Assembly (NCBI GenBank): GCA_035571275.1 | Contig: DATMKQ010000163.1 | Span: 1 to 64,000 of the forward strand | DNA: 64,000 nucleotides | Direction: 5' to 3' | Origin: Trebonia sp035571275 | GTDB lineage: Bacteria; Actinomycetota; Actinomycetes; Streptosporangiales; Streptosporangiaceae | Shown here: one piece after another, positions 40,140-48,620 of the stretch | Layout: every line of letters starts with the position of its first letter | Position numbering within the stretch: position 1 is the stretch's first letter | The notes under the pieces: model-generated | What the model saw: the letters and a program-made list of their open reading frames with translations, nothing else | Told to the model about the DNA's origin: nothing | Databases searched by the model: none | Position numbers and translations under genes: made by a program

Positions 40140-41179
40140 TGCGGCCCCGGCGCACGGCGGTCGCCGCGGCCACGGCGCTGGCCACGGCACTGGGACTAAC
40201 CGGGTGCAGCACGTTCAGCGGCGGCATCTACAGCCTCCCGCTGCCAGGCGGCGCCAACCTGGGCAGCCACCCGTACCAGGTCACCGCCCAATTCGCCGAC
40301 GTACTCGACCTGGTGCCGCAGTCGGCGGTCAAGGTGAACGATGTCAGCGTCGGCCGGGTGACCGACATCTACCTCCCGCGGGGGTCCTGGACGGCGAGCG
40401 TCACCATGCTCGTCAACGGCAGCGTCGTGCTGCCGGCCAACGCGATCGCTCAGGTGGAGCAGTCCAGCCTGCTCGGCGAGCAGTTCATCGCCCTGTCCGC
40501 GCCACCCGGCGTCCCTGGCACCGGCAGGCTGGTCAACGACGCGGTGATACCCGAGTACCGGACCACGACCAACACCACCGTCGAGGAGGTGCTCGGGGCG
40601 CTGTCGCTGCTGCTCAAAGGCGGCGGCATCAACGAGCTGCACACGATCACGTCCCAGCTGGCCGTCGCCCTCAACCAGGACGAACCGCAGGTCCGCCAGC
40701 TGCTGGTCCGGCTGCACACGCTGCTCGCGAACCTCAACACCCACCGCGGCGACATCATCACCGCGCTCGACGGGCTGAACACGCTGTCTGCGACGCTGAA
40801 GGCGCGCGACCGGCAGATCGGCAACGTGCTCGATAACCTCACCCCCGGGCTGCGGGTCCTCGCCGACGAGCGCAACCAGCTGGTCACCCTGCTGAACTCG
40901 CTGCACGCGCTGTCCGGCGTGGCGGTCAGCACCATCAACGCCAGCGAGGCCAGCCTGGTCACCGATCTGCGGGAGCTGACGCCCACGCTGACCGAACTCG
41001 CCAACGCCGGGCAGTCACTGCCGCTGGCGCTCCAGGTGCTGCTGACCTACCCGTTTACGGATCAGGTGCTGGGCGACGTGCAGGGCGATTACCTGAACAT
41101 CTACCTGAAGGTGCAGGCGGCCGCGGGCACCAAGGTCATCCCGCCGGTGGAGCCGCAGAAACCGAAGGGCAAGCACTGA
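40139..41179 (+). CDS. mceE: Mce family lipoprotein E (LprK-like)
   Basis: 346 aa from ATG 40139. The signal peptide ends in the lipobox ALGLTGC (Cys 22), as expected for the lipidated E position. The MCE domain reads YQVTAQFADVLDLVPQSAVK, VNDVSVGRVTDIYL and SSLLGEQFIALSAP; the helical segment and the ending YLNIYLKVQAA follow. It overlaps neighbours by single bases on both sides (TGATG). Confidence 0.92.
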   Translation: MRPRRTAVAAATALATALGLTGCSTFSGGIYSLPLPGGANLGSHPYQVTAQFADVLDLVPQSAVKVNDVSVGRVTDIYLPRGSWTASVTMLVNGSVVLPANAIAQVEQSSLLGEQFIALSAPPGVPGTGRLVNDAVIPEYRTTTNTTVEEVLGALSLLLKGGGINELHTITSQLAVALNQDEPQVRQLLVRLHTLLANLNTHRGDIITALDGLNTLSATLKARDRQIGNVLDNLTPGLRVLADERNQLVTLLNSLHALSGVAVSTINASEASLVTDLRELTPTLTELANAGQSLPLALQVLLTYPFTDQVLGDVQGDYLNIYLKVQAAAGTKVIPPVEPQKPKGKH

Positions 41180-42342
41180 TGCTTAGCACCGCCACGAGAA
41201 TAAAACTGGCCGTGTTCGCGGTGCTCAGCGTGCTGATCGTGGCCTACACCGGCATTCACTACGCCAACCTGGGCCGGTACGTCGGCATGCCCGGCTACTA
41301 CGTGGTACGGCTGGACCTCGCCCAGGCCGGCGGCATCTTCCCCAACGCCGACGTGACCTACCGAGGGGTTTCCGTCGGCCGGGTGGGCGCCGTCCGGCTG
41401 ACCGCCACCGGCGTCGAAGCGGACCTGAACATCAGCGACTCCGCCCCGCCGATCCCGGCCCGTCTGCAGGCCGCCGTCGCTGACCTGTCGGCGGTCGGCG
41501 AGCAGTACGTCGACCTGCGCCCGGACGCGACATCCGGCCCCTACCTGACCGCGGGCAGCGTGATCCCGCAGCGCGACACCCAGCTGCCGCTGCCCGTGAC
41601 CAGCCTGCTCACCAGCCTCAACACGCTGGCAACGTCATTGCCGCTCGGCACACTCCGCACCTTGCTTGACGAGATGGCAACCGGGCTGCAGGGACAAGGG
41701 ACCGACCTCGCGTCGATCATCGACGGCAACCACGCACTGGTCCAGGCGCTGTCCGCCACGACTGGCCAGACGATCACGCTGATCACCAACAGCAAGACGG
41801 TGCTCGCCACCCAGATCGCGGAGTCGGGCGAACTCGACTCCTTCGCCAACAGCGCCCGGCTGCTCGCCAAGCAGCTCAAGGCGACCGACCCGGACCTGCG
41901 CAAGCTCATCATCGCCGGTCCGCAGGTGGGCGCCCAGGTGGCCGACCTGCTGGCGAACACCAACCCGGGCCTCGCGACGCTTATCGCCAACCTGCTGACC
42001 ACCTCGGAAGTCACGCTCACCAGGGGCCAGGCACTGGACGAACTCCTGTCGGTCCTGCCGGCCGACATCGCGGCCGGATCCACGGTCATCACGAATAAGG
42101 GGGCCAACTTCGGTATGGCGCTCACGTTTTTCAGCCCGCTGCCGTGCACTGCCGGATACGGCGGCACCGTGTACCGCAACGGGCTAGACACCTCCCCGGC
42201 GCCACCGCTCAACACCTCCGCCGCCTGCACCGAGCCGGCTAGTGAGGGCGATGTGCGCGGCTCCGCCCACGCGCCGTCCGGCGGCGGCGTGCCGTCGGCG
42301 GCGCAGCCAGGACTGGCCCAGCTGCTGGGGGTGACCCCGTGA
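41179..42342 (+). CDS. mceF: Mce family protein F
   Basis: 387 aa: N-terminal helix LAVFAVLSVLIVAYTGIHYA, MCE domain (YVVRLDLAQAGGIFPNADVT, YRGVSVGRVGAVRL, AVGEQYVDLRPD), long helical tunnel region, and a C-terminus with Cys-containing PCTAGYGGTVYR. It closes the six-subunit set. The following Mce-associated gene begins with a GTG that overlaps its stop. Confidence 0.92.
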   Translation: MLSTATRIKLAVFAVLSVLIVAYTGIHYANLGRYVGMPGYYVVRLDLAQAGGIFPNADVTYRGVSVGRVGAVRLTATGVEADLNISDSAPPIPARLQAAVADLSAVGEQYVDLRPDATSGPYLTAGSVIPQRDTQLPLPVTSLLTSLNTLATSLPLGTLRTLLDEMATGLQGQGTDLASIIDGNHALVQALSATTGQTITLITNSKTVLATQIAESGELDSFANSARLLAKQLKATDPDLRKLIIAGPQVGAQVADLLANTNPGLATLIANLLTTSEVTLTRGQALDELLSVLPADIAAGSTVITNKGANFGMALTFFSPLPCTAGYGGTVYRNGLDTSPAPPLNTSAACTEPASEGDVRGSAHAPSGGGVPSAAQPGLAQLLGVTP

Positions 42343-42869
42343 AGGCAGCCGTCGGCGCGTTCCGCGACCCGGTTCTGGCCGTCGCGGCGGTGCTAGCCGC
42401 GGCCGCCGTGATCTTCGCCGCCTGGGCGGGCTGGTCGTGGCACAGCGCCGCCCAGGCCGGCACGCCTGGCCTCGCCCAGACCCGCGACCAGGTCCTGGCG
42501 GAAGGCGAGCAGGCGGTGCAGAACTTCAACACCCTCGACTACCGGCACGTCGCCGCAGGCCTGAACCTGTGGGCACAGTCGTCGGCCGGGGCGCTGCTGG
42601 CAGAGGTCGTCGCGGGCCGCTCACAGTTCGAGCACCAGGTCGAGCAGGCCAAGACCATCACCACCGCGAAGATCCTCGACGCCGCGCTGGTCACGCTGAA
42701 CACCCAGGCCGGAACGGCGAGCATCATCACCGCCGTCCAGATCAACGTCATCCCCAGCCAGGGAGCAACGGTCAGCAAGCAGACCCGCCTTGTCGGCCAG
42801 CTCACCAGGACCGCCTCGGGGTGGAAGCTCACCGCGCTCGGCCAGGCGCCGGTCGGCAGCGCCGGATAG
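42339..42869 (+). CDS. Mce-associated membrane protein (Mas-like), first
   Basis: 176 aa, GTG start overlapping mceF (GTGA). An N-terminal helix (VLAVAAVLAAAAVIFAAWAG) is followed by a soluble NTF2/VirB8-like domain typical of Mce-associated proteins (VLAEGEQAVQNFNTLDYRHV, TRLVGQLTRTASGWKLTALG). Such proteins stabilise the Mce complex in mycobacteria. It is 8 bp before a second gene of the same type. Confidence 0.85.
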   Translation: MKAAVGAFRDPVLAVAAVLAAAAVIFAAWAGWSWHSAAQAGTPGLAQTRDQVLAEGEQAVQNFNTLDYRHVAAGLNLWAQSSAGALLAEVVAGRSQFEHQVEQAKTITTAKILDAALVTLNTQAGTASIITAVQINVIPSQGATVSKQTRLVGQLTRTASGWKLTALGQAPVGSAG

Positions 42870-42877
42870 GACACGCC

Positions 42878-43561
42878 ATGCCCCATTGGTACCAGCCTGC
42901 CCAACCAGCCACCGCAGAGGCGGACACCGCCCAGGCGGACACCGTCCAGGTGGCCACCGCCGAGGCGGACACCGTCCAGGCGGACACCGCTCAAGCCGAC
43001 CCCGCACTCGCGGCCGTACCCGCCGAAGGTACGTCAGCCACCACCGCGCGCCCCCGCCACACGTTGGCGCTGCTGATTCCCGGCGCGCTCACCGTCCTGC
43101 TCGGCGGCTTCGGGATCTGGGCCACGCTGCACGCCAGCACCCTGCGGACCCAGGCCGCCCAGGAGAACACGGCCGTCATCGACCCGGCCGCCACCATCGC
43201 GGTCCGCGACCAGATCGACAGCGCCGTCCGGACGATCTTCTCCTACAGCTACGCCGACACCGGCGCGACCAGGCAGGCTGCCCAGCGACTGCTGACCGGA
43301 GGCGCGATCCAGCAGTACAACAGCCTGTTCGCGCTCGTGCAGCGGGACGCCCCGGCGGAGAAACTCGTGGTGACCACGACCGTCACCAACAGCGGGGTGG
43401 AACTGCTCAACGGCAATCAGGCCCGCGTGCTGATCTTCGTCAACCAGCAGGACACCCGGTCCGGCACCAGCCAGACGACCTACGGCGGCGCGATGCTCGC
43501 GGTCACCGCGATCCACCAGGCGGGCCGCTGGAAGATCGAGAACATCGACACGTTCAGCTGA
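42878..43561 (+). CDS. Mce-associated membrane protein (Mas-like), second, with repeat-rich N-terminus
   Basis: 227 aa from ATG 42878. The first 45 residues contain pentapeptide repeats (ADTAQ/ADTVQ type), presumably cytoplasmic. Then come a membrane helix (LALLIPGALTVLLGGFGIWA) and a VirB8-like domain (VRDQIDSAVRTIFSYSYADT, VLIFVNQQDTRSGTSQTTYG, GRWKIENIDTFS). It pairs with the preceding gene as the usual two Mce-associated proteins. Last gene of the operon. Confidence 0.86.
   Translation: MPHWYQPAQPATAEADTAQADTVQVATAEADTVQADTAQADPALAAVPAEGTSATTARPRHTLALLIPGALTVLLGGFGIWATLHASTLRTQAAQENTAVIDPAATIAVRDQIDSAVRTIFSYSYADTGATRQAAQRLLTGGAIQQYNSLFALVQRDAPAEKLVVTTTVTNSGVELLNGNQARVLIFVNQQDTRSGTSQTTYGGAMLAVTAIHQAGRWKIENIDTFS
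42920..43000 (+). repeat. 15-bp tandem repeat in the second Mce-associated gene
   Basis: GCGGACACC-type units start at 42920, 42935, 42950 (variant), 42965, 42980 and 42995 (variant), exactly 15 bp apart, encoding A-D-T-x-Q/E pentapeptides. Likely slippage-prone. Confidence 0.85.
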
Positions 43562-43583
43562 CGAGCCAGCAGGGCTATAACCG

Positions 43584-43605
43584 GTGGTACGATATCCGGT
43601 ACCAC
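43584..43605. promoter_or_regulatory. Operator-like inverted repeat before yefM
   Basis: GTGGTAC (43584-43590) and GTACCAC (43599-43605) flank GATATCCG; TATAAC (43576-43581) may be a -10 box. It lies 20 bp before the antitoxin start, fitting YefM/YoeB autorepression. Confidence 0.6.
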
Positions 43606-43624
43606 TCTTGAAAGGCTGGCCGTC

Positions 43625-43894
43625 ATGGCGATCACCGCGAGCGAGGCGCGCAAGGCGCTCTTCCCGCTGATCAAGAAGGTCAATGAGGACCACGAGGCCA
43701 TCGAGATCGTGTCTAAGCACGGCAATGCCGTGCTGATCTCCGCTGAGGACCACGCCGCCCTACGCGAGGGTGCCTATCTCCTGCGGTCGCCAGCCAACGC
43801 GCGTCGGCTCCTGCAGGCTTACGAGAATGCCCTCACCGGCATCCACGTAGCCGAGCACGCTCTGGTCGATCCCGACGCCGAGGATGCCCGGTAG
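43625..43894 (+). CDS. yefM: Antitoxin YefM
   Basis: 89 aa. MAITASEARKALFPLIKKVN followed by DHEAIEIVSKHGNAVLISAE and DHAALREGAYLLRSPANARR is the canonical YefM (Phd superfamily) sequence. The acidic C-terminus (VDPDAEDAR) binds the toxin. It binds DNA at the palindrome just upstream and is neutralised by proteolysis under stress (family knowledge). It overlaps the yoeB start by 11 bp. Confidence 0.93.
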   Translation: MAITASEARKALFPLIKKVNEDHEAIEIVSKHGNAVLISAEDHAALREGAYLLRSPANARRLLQAYENALTGIHVAEHALVDPDAEDAR

Positions 43895-44153
43895 CCCGGT
43901 GCGACTGGTATTCGAGGACCAGGGCTGGGAAGACTACACGTCCTGGCTGAAGACCGATCGCAAGATGCTGGCGAGGATCAACAAGCTGATCGAAGATGTC
44001 CTGAAGGATCCGTTCGACGGCATCGGCAAACCTGAGCCGCTGAAGTACCACCTGCCTGGCGCTTGGTCGCGGCGGGTCGACGACGAGCATCGCCTTGTCT
44101 ATATCGTCACAGACGCGGAGATCATCGTCCTCGCGGCCCGCTACCATTACTGA
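43884..44153 (+). CDS. yoeB: Toxin YoeB (mRNA interferase)
   Basis: 89 aa: VRLVFEDQGWEDYTSWLKTD, DRKMLARINKLIEDVLKDPF, GIGKPEPLKYHLPGAWSRRV, DDEHRLVYIVTDAEIIVLAA and the terminal RYHY are YoeB hallmarks, with catalytic Glu, Arg, His and the C-terminal Tyr present. It cleaves mRNA on the ribosome. An alternative GTG start lies 15 bp inside. Its last 32 bp overlap the 3' end of the convergent bluB-cobT gene. Confidence 0.94.
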   Translation: MPGSPVRLVFEDQGWEDYTSWLKTDRKMLARINKLIEDVLKDPFDGIGKPEPLKYHLPGAWSRRVDDEHRLVYIVTDAEIIVLAARYHY

Positions 44154-45843
44154 CCCGGGCGGTGGCTTTCCGTACGCGCAGGGCCGTGAGCAGCAGTTGC
44201 GCCGCGAGGCAAGCGCCGACGCCTTCGCCTGACCGCAGCCGGAGCTGCAACAGCGGTTCCAGGCCGAGGTCGTTGAGGACTGCCCGATGCGCCACCTCGC
44301 GGCTGCACTGCCCGGCCACGAGCACGCTCTGCACGGCCGGCTCGGCGCGGACCGCGATCAGGGCCGCGACCGAGGTGACGAGGCCGTCGAGCACGACGGG
44401 AACGCGGCACTCGGCGGCGCCCAGGGTGATCCCGGCTAGCAGCGCGACCTCGGGTCCGCCGAGGCTGGCCAGTGCCACCCACGGGTCCGCGAGTCGGCCG
44501 GGGTGTGCGGCACGGGCTCGCGCGACGGCCCGGGCGACGACGTCCCGCTTCCTCATCACCATCGGCGTGTCCGCGCCCGCGCCCAGGCCGACGGCGCTCT
44601 CCGGGGGCAGGCCGAGCAGTGCGCAGCTCAACGCCGCGGCGACCGTGGTGTTACCGATGCCGACCTCGCCCAGGCAGATCAGGCCGCGGTTCGCGAGCCG
44701 GCGCCCTGTCGCCTTGCCCTGCTCGACGATGGACTTTGTGTCTTCGGCGGACATGGCGTCCGCGTCGACTAGGTCACCGCCTGGCCCGGCCAGGCGCGCG
44801 TACGCGGCCTCAACCGCCAGTCCGGCCTGCCGGGCGGTCGCGGCGCCGAGGGACACGCCGCATTCGGTGGCGGCGAAGACGTCGGCCGTTACCGACGGCG
44901 GATACGCGGAGATGTCATGGCGGGTGACGGGGTGGTCGGCCGCCGCGACGATCAGCGTCCCGCCTTCCGGCGCCTGCGGACCCAAGGCGAGGACGCGATT
45001 GACGGCGGCGTCGAGGACTCCGAGAGAGTCTGGAACCGTCAGCAGATCGTCGCCGGTGTCGCGGCCCGCCACGACGGCGGCCTGGTCCGGCCCGGCCAGA
45101 TGGGAAACCGGCCGCACCGGCTCGTCCGCCGACGGCCACCGCTCCGACAGTACGACCTCATCGAGCGGCATGCGGTGCGACCAGCCACGGCGCTCGAGTC
45201 CCGGGGCGGGGGGACGCTCGTCCGGCCAGCCGAGGCACAGCCAGCCCAGGGTCGCGACCCCGTCCGGCAGGTGAAGAAGCCCGGCGAGGTCGGCTGGCTC
45301 GAAGAGGGTGACCCACCCGAGCCCCAGGCCGAGCGCGCGGGCGGCGAGCCACATGTTCTCTACCGCGCACGCGCAGCTCCACACGTCGGCGTCGGCGAAG
45401 CTGGCCCGTCCGAGCACCCCGGCAGGCGGCGTGCGGCGGTCACAGGCGACGACGACGCCGACCGGCGCCTCCCGGATGCCGTCGAGCTGGAGGTCGAGTA
45501 GCATCGCGCGGCGTTCGGGGGTGAACAGGTCCGCCTGCCGGAGCCGTTCCCTGTCGGCGAGCAGCGCCGCACTGTCGCGCGTCGCCTGCTCCCTGATCAC
45601 GATGAACCGCCACGGCTGTGAGTGCCCGACGGAAGGGGCCTGATGCCCCGCGTTGAGGACCTGGCGAAGGGTTTCCGGCGGCACCGGGTCGGGACGGTAT
45701 CTCCTGACGTCGCGGCGGGCGCCGACAACGTTGAGCACAGCGGCCACGGTCGCGTCGTCGAAAGCCCAGCCGGCGGGCGCCGCCGACCGCTCGGCGACGG
45801 ATGTCGGGTCGCCGACGAGAGGCACGGGCCGCGGCCAGGTCAT
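44122..45843 (-). CDS. cobT: BluB-CobT fusion: 5,6-dimethylbenzimidazole synthase + nicotinate-nucleotide:DMB phosphoribosyltransferase
   Basis: 573 aa. Residues about 28-230 are BluB, a nitroreductase fold destroying FMN to make the lower B12 ligand: RRDVRRYRPDPVPPETLRQV, APSVGHSQPWRFIVI and ARALGLGLGWVTLFEP. Residues about 240-560 are CobT: VTADVFAATECGVSLGAATA, GLICLGEVGIGNTTVAAALS, and LRSGEGVGA with the catalytic Glu. The fused enzyme would make and directly activate DMB to alpha-ribazole phosphate for the cobalamin nucleotide loop. Both active-site motifs look intact. No cobalamin riboswitch is evident upstream. Its 3' end overlaps yoeB. Confidence 0.92.
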   Translation of the reverse strand: MTWPRPVPLVGDPTSVAERSAAPAGWAFDDATVAAVLNVVGARRDVRRYRPDPVPPETLRQVLNAGHQAPSVGHSQPWRFIVIREQATRDSAALLADRERLRQADLFTPERRAMLLDLQLDGIREAPVGVVVACDRRTPPAGVLGRASFADADVWSCACAVENMWLAARALGLGLGWVTLFEPADLAGLLHLPDGVATLGWLCLGWPDERPPAPGLERRGWSHRMPLDEVVLSERWPSADEPVRPVSHLAGPDQAAVVAGRDTGDDLLTVPDSLGVLDAAVNRVLALGPQAPEGGTLIVAAADHPVTRHDISAYPPSVTADVFAATECGVSLGAATARQAGLAVEAAYARLAGPGGDLVDADAMSAEDTKSIVEQGKATGRRLANRGLICLGEVGIGNTTVAAALSCALLGLPPESAVGLGAGADTPMVMRKRDVVARAVARARAAHPGRLADPWVALASLGGPEVALLAGITLGAAECRVPVVLDGLVTSVAALIAVRAEPAVQSVLVAGQCSREVAHRAVLNDLGLEPLLQLRLRSGEGVGACLAAQLLLTALRVRKATARVSNGSGPRGR

Positions 45844-46417
45844 AGCACGGTCCTATCACGGAGTCGGGTGCCGTCAGGCAGATGGGAGCGCGCTGCGCCT
45901 GACTTCGCACACTCTCCGCACCCACATTCCGGACATTTCGGGTCGCATTCTGGTCACACAGTATGTGAAGTGAGCAGCAGAGGCTGGTGTGACCGGTGGG
46001 ACCATGCGCCGACGGGTACGGGCCGTCCACGGCGGGCGGGTGTTGTCACCGCTAGCCGTATCCATCCTTTCCAGGCTCGACTCCCTCACCTGCTACTCGC
46101 GTCGCTGGTTATCGCGGTTCGGCATTGCGCAGCATCCGGACGAGATCGTCGCTCACGGCTACGTCGGCGGCCGGGATGACGACCAGGCCGTCCTCATCCT
46201 CTAGCCCGTCGTCGGTCGGCGGCTCCATCCACCTGCCAGTAAGTTACATCACCGCTGGTTGCGGCCCCGCGGCCGTCGCACGAGGTCACCGGGCACGAGG
46301 TGGCGCGGCTTCGCCCAACCGCGCGGCGGCGCGCGGGCAGCCGGGCCGCCGGCCGAGGTACGCTCCGCCCAGCTTTGCCTAGCCGCCGAAGAAGGTGGCG
46401 CGGAAGGAGCGGCACAG
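45844..46417. other. Intergenic region between bluB-cobT and the secreted-protein gene
   Basis: 574 bp. It holds one plausible 39-aa minus-strand reading frame (annotated separately). A small inverted repeat TCACA-CAGTA-TGTGA (about 45953-45967) lies upstream of bluB-cobT. No riboswitch or RNA gene is recognised. Confidence 0.5.
46109..46228 (-). CDS. Small acidic protein (39 aa), hypothetical
   Basis: ATG 46228 to TAA 46109 encodes MEPPTDDGLEDEDGLVVIPA followed by ADVAVSDDLVRMLRNAEPR. An AGGTGG lies immediately before the ATG, closer than ideal. The composition (acidic N-terminus, then a hydrophobic-basic helix) looks protein-like rather than random. No family recognised. Confidence 0.4.
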   Translation of the reverse strand: MEPPTDDGLEDEDGLVVIPAADVAVSDDLVRMLRNAEPR

Positions 46418-47479
46418 ATGCGTGCACGTGCGCGGTGGGTATCCGTCGCAGCGGCCGCCTCACTCGCGCTGACGGTCTGCGCGGGTCCCGCGCTGGCCGG
46501 TCAGGGCGGGCGAGCGGGGGACGCGGGGGACGCGCACCGGCACCCGAGGCCCGTTAACGGATTCTCGTCGGCCGGTCCGTGGAACACGCCGCTGCCGGCC
46601 AGCGTGCCGCTGGCCCCGAACTCCGCCGCCATCGTGGCCAACATCGAGCAGGACGAGCAGGACACCAACGGCCTTTGGGGTCTCAACACCGACACCTACT
46701 CCACGCCGATCTTCTACGTCGGCCGCCACACCCCCGTGCAGAACTGGACCTACTCCGACTGCCAGAACTTGCCCCAACTGGCAAAGGTGATCGCGCCCTC
46801 CCTGAAACACGTGCCCACGCCCAAGAACCTGATCGTGTCGCAGGGCACCGACGAGTCGACCACGATCTACCAGCCGTCCACCGACACCTACTGGGACTTC
46901 TGGCGCGCGCAGCAGGATGCCAGCGGCCACTGGTCGGCCTGCTGGGGCGGCAAGATCAAGCACTACTCCAAGAACCCCGGGATCTTCAAGAACCCGCTGG
47001 GCGCGACCGCCTCAGGCCTGCCGCTCGGCGCGTTCACAATCCGGATCTCCGAACTGCGGCGCGGCTCTATCGACCACGCCATCAACCTCGTAGTCCCGCG
47101 GACTCAGGCCAGCTGCTTCTCCTGGCCCGCCAACCGCGATGACGGCAACACCGTGGGCAGCGACATCCCGTGCGAAGGGCAGCGCCTGCGGCTGAACCCC
47201 TCGTTCAACGTGAGCACGCTCTACAGCCCGGCCGTGCAGACAATCGCGCGGGCGATGCAGAAGTACGGGCTGATCATCACCGACCACGGCGGCGCGGTCG
47301 TCACCTACGCGGAGGACCCGCGGCCATACGAGGCGACACACGGCGGCGTGAACCCCTACCCGGCGCTTATGGATCCGGACAACCTGTTCCCGGACGGCGA
47401 CTGGGCATACGTACTCACTCAGATCCCGATCGACCAGCTAGAGGCCCTGCCGTTCAACTACGGCAAGCCCACGCGGTAA
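46418..47479 (+). CDS. Secreted protein of unknown function, linked to GH12 cellulase
   Basis: 353 aa from ATG 46418 (GGAAGGAG 8 nt upstream). Signal peptide to about AGPALAG (residue 29). The mature text is Trp/Tyr/Asn-rich: GPWNTPLPASVPLAPNSAAI, VANIEQDEQDTNGLWGLNTD, LPLGAFTIRISELRRGSIDH and IITDHGGAVVTYAEDPRPYE. It resembles secreted carbohydrate-related proteins in composition, but I recognise no named domain. Its TAA forms part of the TAAGGAGG ribosome site of the GH12 gene, so the two are translationally linked and may act together on plant cell walls (inference). Confidence 0.78.
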   Translation: MRARARWVSVAAAASLALTVCAGPALAGQGGRAGDAGDAHRHPRPVNGFSSAGPWNTPLPASVPLAPNSAAIVANIEQDEQDTNGLWGLNTDTYSTPIFYVGRHTPVQNWTYSDCQNLPQLAKVIAPSLKHVPTPKNLIVSQGTDESTTIYQPSTDTYWDFWRAQQDASGHWSACWGGKIKHYSKNPGIFKNPLGATASGLPLGAFTIRISELRRGSIDHAINLVVPRTQASCFSWPANRDDGNTVGSDIPCEGQRLRLNPSFNVSTLYSPAVQTIARAMQKYGLIITDHGGAVVTYAEDPRPYEATHGGVNPYPALMDPDNLFPDGDWAYVLTQIPIDQLEALPFNYGKPTR

Positions 47480-47490
47480 GGAGGCCCGCT

Positions 47491-48606
47491 ATGACGTGGA
47501 CCAAGATGACAAGGAAAGCGGCGAGCCTGGCCGGCGCCGCGCTGATCACCGGCGGGTTGCTCGCCATCGGAACGGGGGCGCCCGGCGCGCTGGCCGCCAC
47601 CACCCAGCTGACCCAGATGCAGTTCACCTCGGTGGCCGGCGGCGTCTACAACGTGCAGAACAACGAGTGGGGCTCAGGCGCCTCCGAGTCCATCACCACC
47701 GACGGCAACGCCGACTTCACCGTGGCGAATTCGGCCATCGACAACGCGACCAACGGCGCGCCCGGCGGCTACCCATCCATCTACCAGGGCTGCCACTGGG
47801 GCAACTGCACGTCCGGCGGCCTGTCCGCCACCCCGATCCAGGTGTCGAACATAACGACAGGCAAGGTCACCACGAGCTGGAGCACCACACAGCCTGGTGG
47901 CAGCAACGACTACGACGTGGCCTACGACATCTGGTTCAACCAGACACCGACCACGACCGGTCAGCCCAACGGCACCGAGCTGATGATCTGGCTCAACCAC
48001 AACGGCCCGGTCCAGCCGTTCGGGTCAGAGGTCGCGACCAATGTGAGCCTCGGCGGCCGTTCCTACAACGTGTGGGAAGGGTCCCAGGGAGGCTTCGACA
48101 CCGTCTCTTACACGATGACGACAGGGACCACCTCGGTCAGCGGCCTCGACCTCGCCCCGCTGGTGCAGGACGCGGTCAGCCGCGGTTACACGCAGAGCTC
48201 CTGGTACCTGATCGACATGGAGGCTGGCTTCGAGCTCTGGCAGGGCGGCGCCGGGCTGGCCACCAACTCGTTCTCCGTGGACATCAACGGCGCCGCTCCG
48301 GTGCCCGCGACGTGCTCGGGGACGGGCTCGGTGTCAAGCTCCTGGTCGGGCGGTTTCCAGGCGAACATCGTCGTGGCCGACACCGGTGGCGGCCCGCTCA
48401 ACGGCTGGACGCTGAACTTCACGCTGCCAAGCGGGGAGACCATCGCCAGCTCGTGGGGCGGCACCTTCACGCAGTCTGGCCAGTCGGTCACCGTCACGAA
48501 CGCTCCGTACAACGGGGTGATCAAGCAGGGGAGCTCAACGTCGATCGGCTTCACCGCCAATTCCACCGGCACGGGCACGATACCGGCAACCATCGCATGC
48601 ACGTAA
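47491..48606 (+). CDS. Secreted GH12 endoglucanase with C-terminal CBM2
   Basis: 371 aa. Signal peptide to about GAPGALAA. The GH12 domain (about 36-268) has YNVQNNEWGSGASESIT, the nucleophile Glu in NGTELMIWLNHNG and the acid/base Glu in SWYLIDMEAGFELWQGG. The CBM2 (about 273-371) reads CSGTGSVSSSWSGGFQANIV, GGPLNGWTLNFTLPSGETI and the closing ATIACT. It hydrolyses beta-1,4-glucans extracellularly; CBM2 targets crystalline cellulose. ATG 47491 follows TAAGGAGG at 47477-47484. It is probably cotranscribed with the preceding secreted protein. Confidence 0.93.
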   Translation: MTWTKMTRKAASLAGAALITGGLLAIGTGAPGALAATTQLTQMQFTSVAGGVYNVQNNEWGSGASESITTDGNADFTVANSAIDNATNGAPGGYPSIYQGCHWGNCTSGGLSATPIQVSNITTGKVTTSWSTTQPGGSNDYDVAYDIWFNQTPTTTGQPNGTELMIWLNHNGPVQPFGSEVATNVSLGGRSYNVWEGSQGGFDTVSYTMTTGTTSVSGLDLAPLVQDAVSRGYTQSSWYLIDMEAGFELWQGGAGLATNSFSVDINGAAPVPATCSGTGSVSSSWSGGFQANIVVADTGGGPLNGWTLNFTLPSGETIASSWGGTFTQSGQSVTVTNAPYNGVIKQGSSTSIGFTANSTGTGTIPATIACT

Positions 48607-48620
48607 GAACGTGACAGGGC

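Noticed and set aside
45844..46000. Cobalamin riboswitch upstream of bluB-cobT
   Set aside because: Searched by eye for the B12-box core on the minus strand; none was found.
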